A DNA stretch of 55,156 bases. Source: an uncultured Bacilli bacterium (GTDB taxonomy: Bacteria; Bacillota_I; Bacilli_A; RF39; UBA660). The notes under the pieces were generated by a model, which did not search any database, was not told the DNA's origin, and was given only the letters and a program-made list of their open reading frames with translations. Below, in pieces: positions 1-8,253 of this stretch. The stretch is from positions 1 to 55,156 of the forward strand of contig CATNCE010000006.1 of the NCBI GenBank assembly GCA_950097225.1. Direction: 5' to 3'. A program made the translations under genes and the position numbers. Within the stretch, counting starts at the first letter, position 1; each line of letters opens with the position of its first letter.

Positions 1-1608
1 ATAAATAATACTTTGAATATAGGTTTTAATAATACATTCTTAGATGATGTTGTATTCATAAAAACAAAAACTGAGGGAACTGCTTCTATAAGTGAAGATG
101 GGAAGTCGATTACTTATGATGCTAAAAAAATAAGTAATAAAGATGAAGAAGCAAATCTAACATTCTGGATAAAAAATGAAAATACTCAATATGATGCAGA
201 TGTATCTATTAATTGTAGTCTAAATGATAATTCAAGTAACTTAGCTGATTTAGTTGATTTAACAATTGAGCCAAGTAACTTTGTATTAGAATCTAATGAA
301 GTAAAGACAGGCGAAGTAAAAGTAAAGTTAAAAAGTGTAGTAACCGAAGAAAAATATGGAACATTTACATGTGAATTAGTAGCAACGCCAACTGAAAGAG
401 AAGTACCAGGTGTAATAACTGATACATGTATAGAAGATTTAAATGGAGCAGAACCAGTGATAAATGGAGAGTTAATACCAGTTGAATTATCAAATAATGG
501 TGAAGTTACATATTCTGATGAGAGTGAATCTTGGTACAACTATTGTGAACAAAAATGGGCTAATACAGTAATACTAGTTGATAGTCCAAGCAAAACTTAT
601 AATGTAGGTGATATAATTCAGGAAAGTGATATTGAATCATATTTCGTATGGATACCAAGATATCGATATAAGTTGTTTCATGCTAATCAAGCAGATGGTT
701 ATGAAAATAAATTATCAGAAAGTATAGCCCAGACAATCGAGATTGAGTTTGAGAGTAAAGATACACCAGTATCAAATGGAACTCAAGACGGAGAATGGTT
801 AACGCATCCCGCCTTCACAAATTTCGATGTAAATGGAATGTGGGTAGGTAAATTCGAAATAGGATATAAAGGAGCAACAAGTGTATCTTCTGCTCAAGTA
901 AGTTCATCCGATCCAACCAAAATCCAAGTAAAACCGAGTGTATATAGTTGGCGTTCCAACTCAGTAGGTAATTTTTTCAAAGCCATGTATAATTATAATC
1001 GTGGGTTAGATTCGCATATGATGAAGAATACAGAATGGGGAGCTGTTGCATATTTAAGTCATTCAAGATATGGAATAAACACAGAAGTAAGAATAAATAA
1101 TAATTCCAATTTTTTAACAGGATATGCAGCTAATACCAAAGATGCAGGGCAAAGTACTACAGCAAACCAGCCATATAATACAGAAACAGGATATCTAGCA
1201 TCAACTACTGGTAATATAACTGGAGTATATGATATGTCTGGTGGCGCATGGGAATACGTAGCAGGATATAGAGATGGAAATGTCAAGAATAGTGGACTAA
1301 CATTAGACGAAATAAGAAACACCTATAGTAAATATATAGATGTATATGCAAGTAATAGTGTAGTAACAACATATAGTAAGCGTATATTAGGAGATGCCAC
1401 AGGAGAAATGGGACCATTTTATTATTCTAGTGGATATTATCGAAATAACTGGTATGATGATTATTCGTACTTTGTGGAGTCTTCTTACCCTTGGTTCGGT
1501 CGCGGCGGCTATTACGGCCATGGCTCCGGTGCAGGCCAGTTCTACTTCGGTAGGAGCACTGGTGGTGCCTACAGCGGCGACAGCGCTCGCCTCGTACTTT
1601 GTGGTTAA
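1..1608 (+). CDS. Secreted DGR target-like protein, TasA-like N-domain plus FGE/C-type-lectin-fold C-domain (5' end outside window)
   Basis: The reading frame is open from base 1, so the signal peptide and start lie upstream; the paralogue at 54415 shows what is missing. About 535 residues are visible. Residues 1-135 match the N-domain of that paralogue and share the pattern SEDGK-IT...E-A-LT...N with the TasA-like protein at 49686. A linker with two cysteines (DTC near 143, NYC near 182) leads to YFVWIPRYRYK near 215. The rest looks like a formylglycine-generating-enzyme/C-type-lectin fold: MWVGKFEIGYKG, NTEWGAVAYLS, and DMSGGAWEYVAG, which corresponds to the usual D-M-S-G-N-V-W-E-W. The last 42 codons are GC-rich and end in ARLVLCG, like the GFRxVL end of DGR targets. 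Likely role: surface display of a variable binding domain. That role is inferred; the fold call is by motif only. Confidence 0.8.
   Translation: MNNTLNIGFNNTFLDDVVFIKTKTEGTASISEDGKSITYDAKKISNKDEEANLTFWIKNENTQYDADVSINCSLNDNSSNLADLVDLTIEPSNFVLESNEVKTGEVKVKLKSVVTEEKYGTFTCELVATPTEREVPGVITDTCIEDLNGAEPVINGELIPVELSNNGEVTYSDESESWYNYCEQKWANTVILVDSPSKTYNVGDIIQESDIESYFVWIPRYRYKLFHANQADGYENKLSESIAQTIEIEFESKDTPVSNGTQDGEWLTHPAFTNFDVNGMWVGKFEIGYKGATSVSSAQVSSSDPTKIQVKPSVYSWRSNSVGNFFKAMYNYNRGLDSHMMKNTEWGAVAYLSHSRYGINTEVRINNNSNFLTGYAANTKDAGQSTTANQPYNTETGYLASTTGNITGVYDMSGGAWEYVAGYRDGNVKNSGLTLDEIRNTYSKYIDVYASNSVVTTYSKRILGDATGEMGPFYYSSGYYRNNWYDDYSYFVESSYPWFGRGGYYGHGSGAGQFYFGRSTGGAYSGDSARLVLCG
1480..1605 (+). other. 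Candidate DGR variable region (VR)
   Basis: This 126-base stretch is about 61% GC (77 of 126 counted) inside a gene that is otherwise AT-rich. Roughly 15 codons are TAC, TAT, GGT, GGC, CAT, AGC or GAC. Each can be derived from AAC or AAT by changing only adenines, while the codons between them (TGG, TTC, CGC, TCC, GCA, CAG, GCC) look fixed. The segment sits at the extreme C-terminus and ends in CGCCTCGTACTTTGTGGT just before the stop, where the conserved 3' anchor of a VR is expected. No template repeat was found in the window, so the call rests on composition, codon pattern and position. Confidence 0.72.
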
Positions 1609-1615
1609 TTTATAC

Positions 1616-1643
1616 AAAGATAATATCAAATATTGTCTTTTTT
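1616..1643 (+). terminator. Intrinsic terminator of the DGR target-like gene
   Basis: AAAGATAATAT and ATATTGTCTTT pair with one G-U around a CAA loop, followed by a T run. It lies 8 bases after the stop codon. Confidence 0.75.
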
Positions 1644-1713
1644 CTTTACACTTATCGTGTATAAAACTCTTTACTTTCTAGTAATTATGATAAAATATAA
1701 ATAGGTGAAGTAT

Positions 1714-2370
1714 ATGATAAGTGGGGATATGCTTAAATATTATCGAGAAAAAGCGAATTTAACAACTAAAGAATTAGCAAAAAGAATTAATGCGCCTAAA
1801 GTTATCGTTGAACTTTGGGAAGTCGGCAAAAAGATGCCTCGTGAAAAAGATATCGCCAAGTTATGCGAAATATATGGCATAAGCGAATCGGATTTAATTA
1901 TTGTTCCAAAACACAACCACAGAATAATAATTTCTATTATTTTGGGAATCATATCAATAATAATAGGTTTCATTGTTAAAAGTATAGTTATTGGTATTTT
2001 TGCACCTATCATGGTGGCAATCTTGTTTTTAACCACGATGTGTATAAAAGATAATTTTAGCAAATCATCTGATATTCCTAAAACTCTATTTTCTCTTCCT
2101 TTAGATGGTATTGGATTAAAAGAAAGAGTACATTACTACTTAGCCGATGCACTATGCATATCGAGTACATATATAATATTTAACATTATATGTAAAATTT
2201 TGGGCTTATATCAAATTATTATTAATAAATCCTTTGTTGACAATATCGACCTTAATTATGCTATCATTTGGAGCTCATTATTTTTATTACTAAGTGTTCT
2301 TGTTTTTATAATTGAATTTGTAATTGGTGAATACTTAAAAAAACAATATAAGGAGAATAATCATGAATGA
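1714..2370 (+). CDS. XRE-family transcriptional regulator with membrane-spanning C-terminal half
   Basis: Residues 5-60 form a Cro/CI-type helix-turn-helix (MLKYYREKANLTTKELA, then a recognition helix around VIVELWEVGKKMP). The remainder has about four hydrophobic helices (two near 70-110, two near 150-210), so the DNA-binding domain would be tethered to the membrane. The ATG at 1714 is preferred over a GTG at 1705 because AGGTGA sits 6 bases upstream of it and overlaps the GTG. The stop overlaps the next gene by 8 bases, so 1714-3840 is probably one operon. A small inverted repeat TACAC-TTATC-GTGTA near 1647-1661 could be an operator, though this is weak. The target is unknown; the DGR target-like gene just upstream is one possibility. 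Confidence 0.8.
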   Translation: MISGDMLKYYREKANLTTKELAKRINAPKVIVELWEVGKKMPREKDIAKLCEIYGISESDLIIVPKHNHRIIISIILGIISIIIGFIVKSIVIGIFAPIMVAILFLTTMCIKDNFSKSSDIPKTLFSLPLDGIGLKERVHYYLADALCISSTYIIFNIICKILGLYQIIINKSFVDNIDLNYAIIWSSLFLLLSVLVFIIEFVIGEYLKKQYKENNHE

Positions 2371-2722
2371 TGAGGAAACTAAGGTTGTTAACACGACGAT
2401 TTTGAATACTGGTTTAGCAAAGCCCATTGCTGTATCTAAAGAAGATGCATTAAATCTTGCTCATGCTCAGGAATTACAAGGAGTTAAAAAGCAACAATCG
2501 GCCGCTGATGATACTCCTCTTGCTTCAATTATACCAACATCTAAACAAGAATTAGACGAACAAAAAATAAATGAGATAAACGATTTGATGAAAGATGATT
2601 ATGTAAAATTAGTTGAAGTTCGTCATTCTAAAAAGACATACATACTACTTATACTAGGCCTTATTTTAATAGTAGGAATTATCATATTTGAACTAATATA
2701 TTTTGGAGGTAAAATGTCATGA
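2363..2722 (+). CDS. Small single-pass membrane protein, unknown function
   Basis: This 119-residue protein has a polar, probably disordered N-terminal 85 residues and one hydrophobic helix near 94-113 (ILLILGLILIVGIIIFELI), so most of it would face the cytoplasm. The ATG at 2363 has AAGGAGA 7 bases upstream and lies inside the end of the XRE gene. Its own stop overlaps the next gene by 4 bases (ATGA). I recognise no family. Translational coupling with the XRE regulator and the following membrane protein suggests the three act together, for example as a signal-relay unit at the membrane; that is inference. Confidence 0.65.
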   Translation: MNDEETKVVNTTILNTGLAKPIAVSKEDALNLAHAQELQGVKKQQSAADDTPLASIIPTSKQELDEQKINEINDLMKDDYVKLVEVRHSKKTYILLILGLILIVGIIIFELIYFGGKMS

Positions 2723-3840
2723 AAGACAAACTAAAAAACATCTTAGCTGATGAAAAAAAGCGTCTAACTCTCATTTTATTCATTGTTACATTCATAATAA
2801 TCACAAGTGTTATTTTAATAGTCGTTATTTTTTATACAAAAGAAGAAAAAGTGGAAAACTCATCTACGACAACCCAAACTACCCTTAAGAAAAAAGACAT
2901 ATTTAAGGGTTATCAAAAATATGAGTTTAATCCTGATTATCAGGCTAAATACGATTACCAGTCTCGTTATGAATTTATTTATGCTGAAAAAGAAGATAAG
3001 GAAATTATTTATACTCACAAAGATAATGTCGAATTAAACTACGAATTAACTCTTAAAGATGGAGCAATTATTTTTAGTGAACAGAGGTATAATAATGAAT
3101 TACAAGCATATGAATATACTGGTAAGACGAGTAGCTATAAGGCCGAAAATAAGATAACTGATTATTTAGTTGTTCCAACTTGTGAACAAGATACATTTTC
3201 GATAATTGCTCAAGATGCAAGTGGAAATGGCTACAAATACACATCTTCTGAAAATGATGGTATATCTGAAATAATCTCTAATTTTAAAAAAATAAAAACA
3301 ATATCAAAAATAAAGAAGATCGGATACTATACGGGTAATAATAATCCCAATACTACATGTAATGACTATGAACTAATATATCTTGATTCATCAAATCATA
3401 TTCGTTATTTTGATGGTAAAAGCAGTTTATTTTATGATGACGCGTATTACCGCTATATTGGGAATAAAGACTATGACAATCATGTTTATGTATTAAAAGA
3501 TGGTTTGATGAAATACGATATTGGTAACACAAATACCAATTTAGGAGATGGGAAATATCATCTTATGTATCGTGGTAGTTTTTATACGATTAATAATAAT
3601 CAAGAAAACTTATACATAATTGATGACAATGGTTACTTATATAAAATAGAGGATTTCAAAGAGGATAGTCCAGTTATTATAAAAAGAGTAACCAACAACA
3701 CTATCAAGCGCCTAGGGATCCGTAGTATTACTGATGAAAATCATTTTGCTACCGATAGATCTAATATTCTGATTGAATTTTCTGATGATGAAATATTAGA
3801 AATAACAGAAATCTACGAGTTTGAATTATTAAATGGCTAA
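2719..3840 (+). CDS. Membrane-anchored extracellular protein, unknown function
   Basis: It has 373 residues. After a charged N-terminus there is one strong membrane helix (about 18-41), a short Thr-rich linker (STTTQTT) and a roughly 320-residue extracellular region. That region is rich in Tyr, Asp and beta-type alternation, with repeated short units such as YELIYLDSSNHIRYFDG and LYIIDDNGYLYKIEDF, suggesting a beta-propeller-like sensor or binding domain. GGAGG precedes the ATG at good spacing, and the start overlaps the previous stop. Third gene of the XRE operon. No family recognised. Confidence 0.65.
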   Translation: MKDKLKNILADEKKRLTLILFIVTFIIITSVILIVVIFYTKEEKVENSSTTTQTTLKKKDIFKGYQKYEFNPDYQAKYDYQSRYEFIYAEKEDKEIIYTHKDNVELNYELTLKDGAIIFSEQRYNNELQAYEYTGKTSSYKAENKITDYLVVPTCEQDTFSIIAQDASGNGYKYTSSENDGISEIISNFKKIKTISKIKKIGYYTGNNNPNTTCNDYELIYLDSSNHIRYFDGKSSLFYDDAYYRYIGNKDYDNHVYVLKDGLMKYDIGNTNTNLGDGKYHLMYRGSFYTINNNQENLYIIDDNGYLYKIEDFKEDSPVIIKRVTNNTIKRLGIRSITDENHFATDRSNILIEFSDDEILEITEIYEFELLNG

Positions 3841-3878
3841 ATACATTTGCTTAATAACTTCTTGAAGGCTTTGAAAAT

Positions 3879-3907
3879 TTGCTTTATTAAGGATAATATG
3901 CTATAAT
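3879..3907 (+). promoter_or_regulatory. Promoter of the OLE-like RNA
   Basis: TTGCTT (3879-3884), a 17-base spacer and a perfect TATAAT (3902-3907), placing transcription start near 3914. Confidence 0.75.
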
Positions 3908-3913
3908 GTCTTA

Positions 3914-4431
3914 CATGTGTGGTGCATTATGCTAGTCATTATACTATTTGAAGGTAGGGCTAAAAATCTACCAATTGTACAACTGAGACTTCGCATATCT
4001 GCTTCTTCGGCCCAAGTTGGGGTGGATTTGTGATTTAAAATATTAGGATAAACTATAATGGCATATAGTTGATGATTCCTTTTATTGCCTCACTTATACA
4101 AAGATAGTAAAATAACGTACATGATGTGAGTGATTACTAGGGATTTGCAAAATGAAATAGTAATTGCAAAAGCATATAAGAATAGTCACTTTTGTTAGGG
4201 AAAACCTCTAGCGTGTATATATTATAAGTATTGGAGTGCGGACTAAGTGGTAATCGAGTAGTTAGATTCGGTAACGACTAACTAATCTATTTAAATCGAA
4301 AGAGCTCGCGGGTAACTAAGAGTATGAGATTAGAGAAATTCAACTCGACCAAAGCCGTAAAATTGATTTATAATATACCATACAAGATTTGACTTTAATT
4401 CGGGGAAAGAAGCGAGTTAAAGTTTTTTTTT
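3914..4431 (+). ncRNA. ole: Large structured non-coding RNA, probable OLE RNA
   Basis: This roughly 518-base transcript has its own sigma-A-type promoter and a strong terminator, and no open reading frame of any credible length on either strand. Internal pairings are visible, for example GTTAG...CTAAC nested inside AGATT...AATCT near 4259-4290, and purine-rich linkers such as TAGGGAAAACCTCTAG near 4196. Immediately downstream is a four-helix membrane protein resembling OapA, the partner of OLE (ornate, large, extremophilic) RNA. Length, autonomy and neighbour all fit OLE, known from anaerobic and alkaliphilic Firmicutes, where the RNA binds OapA at the membrane and affects stress tolerance. 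The identification depends on the neighbour; I could not align the RNA to the family model. Alternatives are another large ornate RNA class such as ROOL. Confidence 0.68.
4391..4431 (+). terminator. Intrinsic terminator of the OLE-like RNA
   Basis: ACTTTAATTCG (4392-4402) pairs along 11 positions with CGAGTTAAAGT (4413-4423), one pair being G-U, followed by nine T. Confidence 0.9.
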
Positions 4432-4469
4432 GCTTTTATTTTTGATATAATTATCTTTAAGGTGATAAT

Positions 4470-4994
4470 ATGAAGAAGAAAGATAGTTTTATAGTAACCA
4501 TATTCATTATGACATTTATCTTATCAGTTGTATTTAGTAGTATTTCTAATGTCATTGCTGCTACATTTAACGATATCGTCTTATTTTTTATAATGATTCT
4601 CGTTATCTCGATAGGTATATTATTTGATGCGATTGGTACGGCTGGAATAACGGCTAAAGAGGCTACTTTTCATTCTATGTCATCATCTAAAATAAAAGGA
4701 GCTAAACATGCTCTAAAATTGATCAAAAGTGGCAGTAAAATATCTTCTATATGCAACGATGTTATTGGCGATGTATGTGGAATTATCTCCGGTGGCTTAG
4801 GAGCAGTTTTAGCTATAAGCTTAGCAACGAGATTTAACATCAACAACACCCTAATATCGGTAATTATCTCGGCATTTATCTCAAGTTTTACTGTAGGCGG
4901 GAAGGCCGTAATTAAAAAAATTGCCATAAAAAAGGCTGATAACATAATATTCGGAGTTGGAAAGATAATGTATTTCTTTAGTATTAAAAAATAA
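4470..4994 (+). CDS. oapA: OapA-like four-helix membrane protein (OLE RNA partner)
   Basis: It has 174 residues with hydrophobic helices near 8-30, 35-58, 103-118 and 125-143, and Lys-rich ends. The middle carries a strongly patterned stretch: FDAIGTAGITAKEATFHSM (52-70), KGAKHALKLIK (76-86) and CNDVIGDVCGIISGG (95-109), including a D-x3-D (D97, D101). From memory this matches the family annotated OapA or CorB-like in Bacillus and Clostridium, which binds OLE RNA and places it at the membrane. AAGGTGAT precedes the ATG. It lies 38 bases after the RNA's terminator, so it may be expressed by read-through or from its own promoter (TTGATATAAT near 4442). The ending GGKAVIKKIAIKKAD-I also fits the family as I remember it. 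Little else in bacteria looks like this. Confidence 0.78.
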   Translation: MKKKDSFIVTIFIMTFILSVVFSSISNVIAATFNDIVLFFIMILVISIGILFDAIGTAGITAKEATFHSMSSSKIKGAKHALKLIKSGSKISSICNDVIGDVCGIISGGLGAVLAISLATRFNINNTLISVIISAFISSFTVGGKAVIKKIAIKKADNIIFGVGKIMYFFSIKK

Positions 4995-5026
4995 ATATAG
5001 GTAACTATATAAAAAAGGATGATTAA

Positions 5027-5785
5027 ATGAAAGCACTAATAACAGGAGCGAGTAGTGGAATAGGCTATGAAATGGCTCGCTACTTAAATGATTTAGGTAT
5101 TGATTTAATTGTAGTAGGTCGTCGTAAAGATCGCCTCGTGGCACTAAAAAAAGAATTACAGGTTGAAGTCAAAGTAATTCCTTTAGATTTATCTGAATTT
5201 GATAATGTTGAACTTCTGTATAATGAGGTAAAAAATGATAATATTGATATAGTTATTAATAACGCAGGATTTGGTTTATCTGGTGAATTTAGTAAAACAG
5301 ATATTGAAACAGAGATGAAAATGATTAACGTTAACATTAAACAAGTCCATTATTTAACTAAGATGTTTTTAAAAGACTTTATCAAAAGAGATTCTGGTTA
5401 TATTTTAAATGTTGCCTCATCTGCTGGTTTTATGGCAGGTCCTAAGTTGTCTACGTATTATGCCACTAAAAATTATATCCTCAAATTAACAGAGGCTATA
5501 TATGAAGAAATACGCCATAAAAAGAATAATGTCCATATCAGTGCTCTTTGTCCAGGACCAGTTAATACAGAATTTAACACAGTAGCAAAGTGTGAATTTC
5601 ATACTAAATCGGCATCTCCTGAGTTTGTAGCTAAATACGGAATAGACCAAATGTTTAAACAGAAGTTGATCATTATTCCTACTATGCGCATGAAATTGGC
5701 CATATTTTTAATACGCTTTCTGCCAACTAAGCTTCTACTAAAAATAACTTATAATATTCAAGATCGTAAGACAACAAAAAAATAG
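5027..5785 (+). CDS. Short-chain dehydrogenase/reductase (SDR), NADP-type
   Basis: Classical SDR of 252 residues. Visible features are the nucleotide-binding TGASSGIG (7-14), an Arg-Arg pair after the second strand (VVGRRKDR) that usually marks NADP preference, NNAG near 83-86, the catalytic Ser in NVASSAG (128-134), and the YxxxK of YYATKNY (Tyr near 145, Lys 149). PGPVNTEF follows as expected. The C-terminal 40 residues are hydrophobic and basic, suggesting membrane association as in DltE/YqjQ-like members. The substrate cannot be told from sequence. The ATG at 5027 has AAAGGATGA upstream. It sits downstream of the oapA-like gene, with a shared terminator facing the slipin gene. Confidence 0.88.
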   Translation: MKALITGASSGIGYEMARYLNDLGIDLIVVGRRKDRLVALKKELQVEVKVIPLDLSEFDNVELLYNEVKNDNIDIVINNAGFGLSGEFSKTDIETEMKMINVNIKQVHYLTKMFLKDFIKRDSGYILNVASSAGFMAGPKLSTYYATKNYILKLTEAIYEEIRHKKNNVHISALCPGPVNTEFNTVAKCEFHTKSASPEFVAKYGIDQMFKQKLIIIPTMRMKLAIFLIRFLPTKLLLKITYNIQDRKTTKK

Positions 5786-5823
5786 GGCACATCTTCTAAA
5801 ATGTGTCCTGTTTCTTTATTTTT
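5785..5823. terminator. Terminator between convergent genes
   Basis: GGGCACAT and ATGTGTCC pair around CTTCTAAA, followed by TGTTTCTTTATTTTTTT. It lies between the SDR and slipin stops and may serve both strands. Confidence 0.7.
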
Positions 5824-6598
5824 TTGCTATTTTATCAATAATATCTTTTATTTTGGCATTATCACCATCAAATGCTCTTAACACTTCAATAGGTACAGCA
5901 AATATAATCGTATTAGATTGATCCGATGATACATCATTTAAAGTTGCTAATGTTCTTAAGTGTAATGCACCAGGAGTAACCGACATTATCTCAGCAGCCT
6001 TAGCTAGATTAATAGCAGCTTCTTCTTCACCTTTTGACTTTGTGATAACTGCTTGTTTTTCTCTTTCTGCTTCAGCAACTTTGGCAATAACTCTTTGCAT
6101 CTCTTCTGGTAATTTGATGTCTTTTAGCTCAACATTTTCAACTTTGATTCCCCATGGATCTGTAGCTTCATCAATTATATTGCAAATCTCAGTAGATATC
6201 TTTTCGCGTTCAGTTAATAGTTCGTCTAAAGAAACTGCCCCAACAGCATTACGCATTGTCGTTTGGGCAAGTTGTGAAACAGCATATTGATATCTCTCAA
6301 CCGCAATAACTGCTTTAGAAGCATCAAACACTTTATAATAAATTACAGCATTAATGCGAATCGAAACATTGTCCTTTGTGATAGCATCCTGTTCAGGAAC
6401 ATCAACTGCCTTTGTTCTAATATCGACTTTTTGGAAACTCTGAATTATTGGTAATACAATATTCCATCCTGGATTTAATATTCTCTTATATTTTCCGCAT
6501 TGGAATAAAATTCCTCTTTCATATTCTGAGATTTGACGGATTGATGATAAAATAATTATGACAATAACAACGATGATAATAGGTACTAAAAACTCCAT
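5816..6598 (-). CDS. Slipin/stomatin-like SPFH-domain membrane protein
   Basis: It has 260 residues: an N-terminal membrane helix (about 3-20), then the SPFH/Band-7 domain with the stomatin-type motifs ISEYERGILFQCGKY (25-39), NPGWNIVLPII and VDIRTKAVDVPEQDAITKDN, and an Ala/Glu-rich helix (EAEREKQAVITKSKGEEEAAINLA) that drives oligomerisation in this family. Length is normal for bacterial slipins. Such proteins organise membrane microdomains; slipins are often paired with an NfeD protein, which is not seen next to this one. The start has AAAGGAG 7 bases upstream. It is a single-gene unit convergent with the SDR gene. Confidence 0.92.
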   Translation of the reverse strand: MEFLVPIIIVVIVIIILSSIRQISEYERGILFQCGKYKRILNPGWNIVLPIIQSFQKVDIRTKAVDVPEQDAITKDNVSIRINAVIYYKVFDASKAVIAVERYQYAVSQLAQTTMRNAVGAVSLDELLTEREKISTEICNIIDEATDPWGIKVENVELKDIKLPEEMQRVIAKVAEAEREKQAVITKSKGEEEAAINLAKAAEIMSVTPGALHLRTLATLNDVSSDQSNTIIFAVPIEVLRAFDGDNAKIKDIIDKIAKK

Positions 6599-6709
6599 AA
6601 AAAGGCTCCTTTCTGCCTATATTGTATAACGAGATTAACTTTAATTCAACATATATTGACAATTAAAAAATATTCAAGTACTATTAATTAAAGAATGTGA
6701 TTGATTAGT

Positions 6710-7291
6710 ATGAGTAAAAATCGAAAAAATTTTATAATAGGTGTTTTAGGGTGTAGTATTATTTTCATAGTTGGGGTTTTATATATTCTAATTCCCACGT
6801 ATTATGGTTTATCAGCTATGCCAAAGTTAAATACCAATAATTTATTCTTAAGTTTGATGATTATCTATACGAGTATTAATTTAGGTTTTTATTATCTTAT
6901 TGGACTAAGTCCTAATCATGAAAGCATTTTTCTTGCCGTATCCTCATCAACTTGTGGCATAGTAAATCTTGCTTTTTCACATATATTCAAGCCATCTTTT
7001 ACTCTTGCTTTGAGTGTACTATTATTTACTATCGCTATAACTATTATAAGATTATTCACCGTTGCCTATTATCATAACCATCAAGATGCATTCTTTTATA
7101 TTGAAATGTTACTATTGCTTATTTTTTCTATTACTGGGCTCACTTTATCGATTAGTTTATTTAATGATCCATTAGTTCAAACTATTGGTCTTGGCTTTTT
7201 TGTTATAACCATTTCTACAATCGAAGTTGTTAGAATAACTACAAAATGTCTGTTAAAAGCCCCAAGGTTCTTGGGCAAAATTAAGTTTTAA
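6710..7291 (+). CDS. Multi-pass membrane protein, unknown function
   Basis: About 193 residues with six hydrophobic helices and short polar loops, no signal peptide and no recognisable catalytic motif. The ATG at 6710 is preferred over a TTG at 6701: GTGAT lies 9 bases upstream of the ATG, and nothing precedes the TTG. The gene ends 13 bases before the methyltransferase gene, so they may be co-transcribed. The overall look is that of a small HdeD/DUF308-like integral membrane protein, but I would not assign it to that family. Confidence 0.6.
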   Translation: MSKNRKNFIIGVLGCSIIFIVGVLYILIPTYYGLSAMPKLNTNNLFLSLMIIYTSINLGFYYLIGLSPNHESIFLAVSSSTCGIVNLAFSHIFKPSFTLALSVLLFTIAITIIRLFTVAYYHNHQDAFFYIEMLLLLIFSITGLTLSISLFNDPLVQTIGLGFFVITISTIEVVRITTKCLLKAPRFLGKIKF

Positions 7292-7304
7292 AAAAGGTGA
7301 TTAT

Positions 7305-8192
7305 ATGAAAGTAATAAATAATTTTTATGACTATGAAATACTAGATATGGCGCATGGCCAAAAATTAGAAAGATGGAATGGTGTCTTATTGTCACGACCT
7401 GATCCACAAATTATTTGGAATCAGAAGAGTCGTCCAAGTCTATGGGATAGTGCCGATGCTAAATACCAAAGAAGTAAAACTGGAGGCGGGGAGTGGCATG
7501 TATTTAATAAGGATATGCCAGTTTCTTGGACCATATCTTGGGAAAATTTAACATTTAATTTAAAATTAATGGGTTTTAAACACACTGGATTATTTCCTGA
7601 ACAAGCTTATAACTGGCAGATTATTCGCGAAAAAATTGCCCGTGAAGTGAGTAAAAGAGAAGTTAAAGTACTAAACTTATTTGCCTACACAGGCGGAGCT
7701 AGTTTAGCTGCTTTATCCGCTGGAGCCAGTGTAGTTCATGTCGATTCCTCTCAAGGGATGGTATCTTGGGCTAAAGAAAATGTTAAATCATCTCATCTTG
7801 ATGATCGCCCCATTAGATTCATAGTTGATGATGTCGTTAAATTTGTGGAAAGAGAAATTCGTCGTGGAAATAAATACGACGTAATTATCATGGATCCACC
7901 TTCATTTGGACGTGGAGCAAACAAAGAAATATGGAATATCGAAGCAGACTTATTTAATCTTATTAAATTATGCCAAGAAGTTTTAAGCGATGAGCCCCTT
8001 ATGTTCTTGATTAATTCTTACACATCAGGCTTATCGATGAATGTCTTAGCTGATGTTCTAAAATTAACTGTTCAAAACAAACACCAAGGATTCATTGCCT
8101 GTGATGAGGTAGGGATAAAGATGAAAGATAGTGATCTCATCTTGCCTTGTGGAATATTTGCCCGTTGGGAACGTGACAAATACGAAGATTAA
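7305..8192 (+). CDS. Class I SAM-dependent rRNA methyltransferase (RlmI/RlmK-like)
   Basis: It has 295 residues. The SAM-binding core shows VLNLFAYTGGASLAAL (motif I, about 122-137), VHVDSSQGMVSWAKEN (motif II) and the catalytic-type loop IMDPPSFGRG (motif IV, about 198-207), characteristic of COG1092 23S rRNA cytosine/guanine methyltransferases. The N-terminal third has WNQKSRPSLWDSADAKYQ and TGGGEWHVFNK, also typical of this subgroup. There is no N-terminal PUA domain, unlike full-length RlmI, so the modified base is uncertain. AAAAAGGTGATTAT gives a good ribosome site. Confidence 0.85.
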   Translation: MKVINNFYDYEILDMAHGQKLERWNGVLLSRPDPQIIWNQKSRPSLWDSADAKYQRSKTGGGEWHVFNKDMPVSWTISWENLTFNLKLMGFKHTGLFPEQAYNWQIIREKIAREVSKREVKVLNLFAYTGGASLAALSAGASVVHVDSSQGMVSWAKENVKSSHLDDRPIRFIVDDVVKFVEREIRRGNKYDVIIMDPPSFGRGANKEIWNIEADLFNLIKLCQEVLSDEPLMFLINSYTSGLSMNVLADVLKLTVQNKHQGFIACDEVGIKMKDSDLILPCGIFARWERDKYED

Positions 8193-8220
8193 AATACTTT
8201 ATTAAAATGTTTTCCAACAA

Positions 8221-8253
8221 AAAACATATCAAGTAGAATGATATGTTTTTTTA
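8221..8253. terminator. Bidirectional terminator between convergent genes
   Basis: AAACATATCA and TGATATGTTT form a perfect stem with T/A tracts on both sides, between the methyltransferase and coiled-coil genes. Confidence 0.8.

Noticed and set aside
186-539. Reverse-strand reading frame, repeated at 54678-55031
   Set aside because: It is the antisense shadow of two homologous target-like genes; conservation follows from the sense gene and there is no ribosome site.
3841-4431. A small protein-coding gene in the long gap
   Set aside because: All frames are broken by frequent stops, no ribosome site with a start is followed by a sustained frame, and promoter, pairing and terminator fit an RNA.
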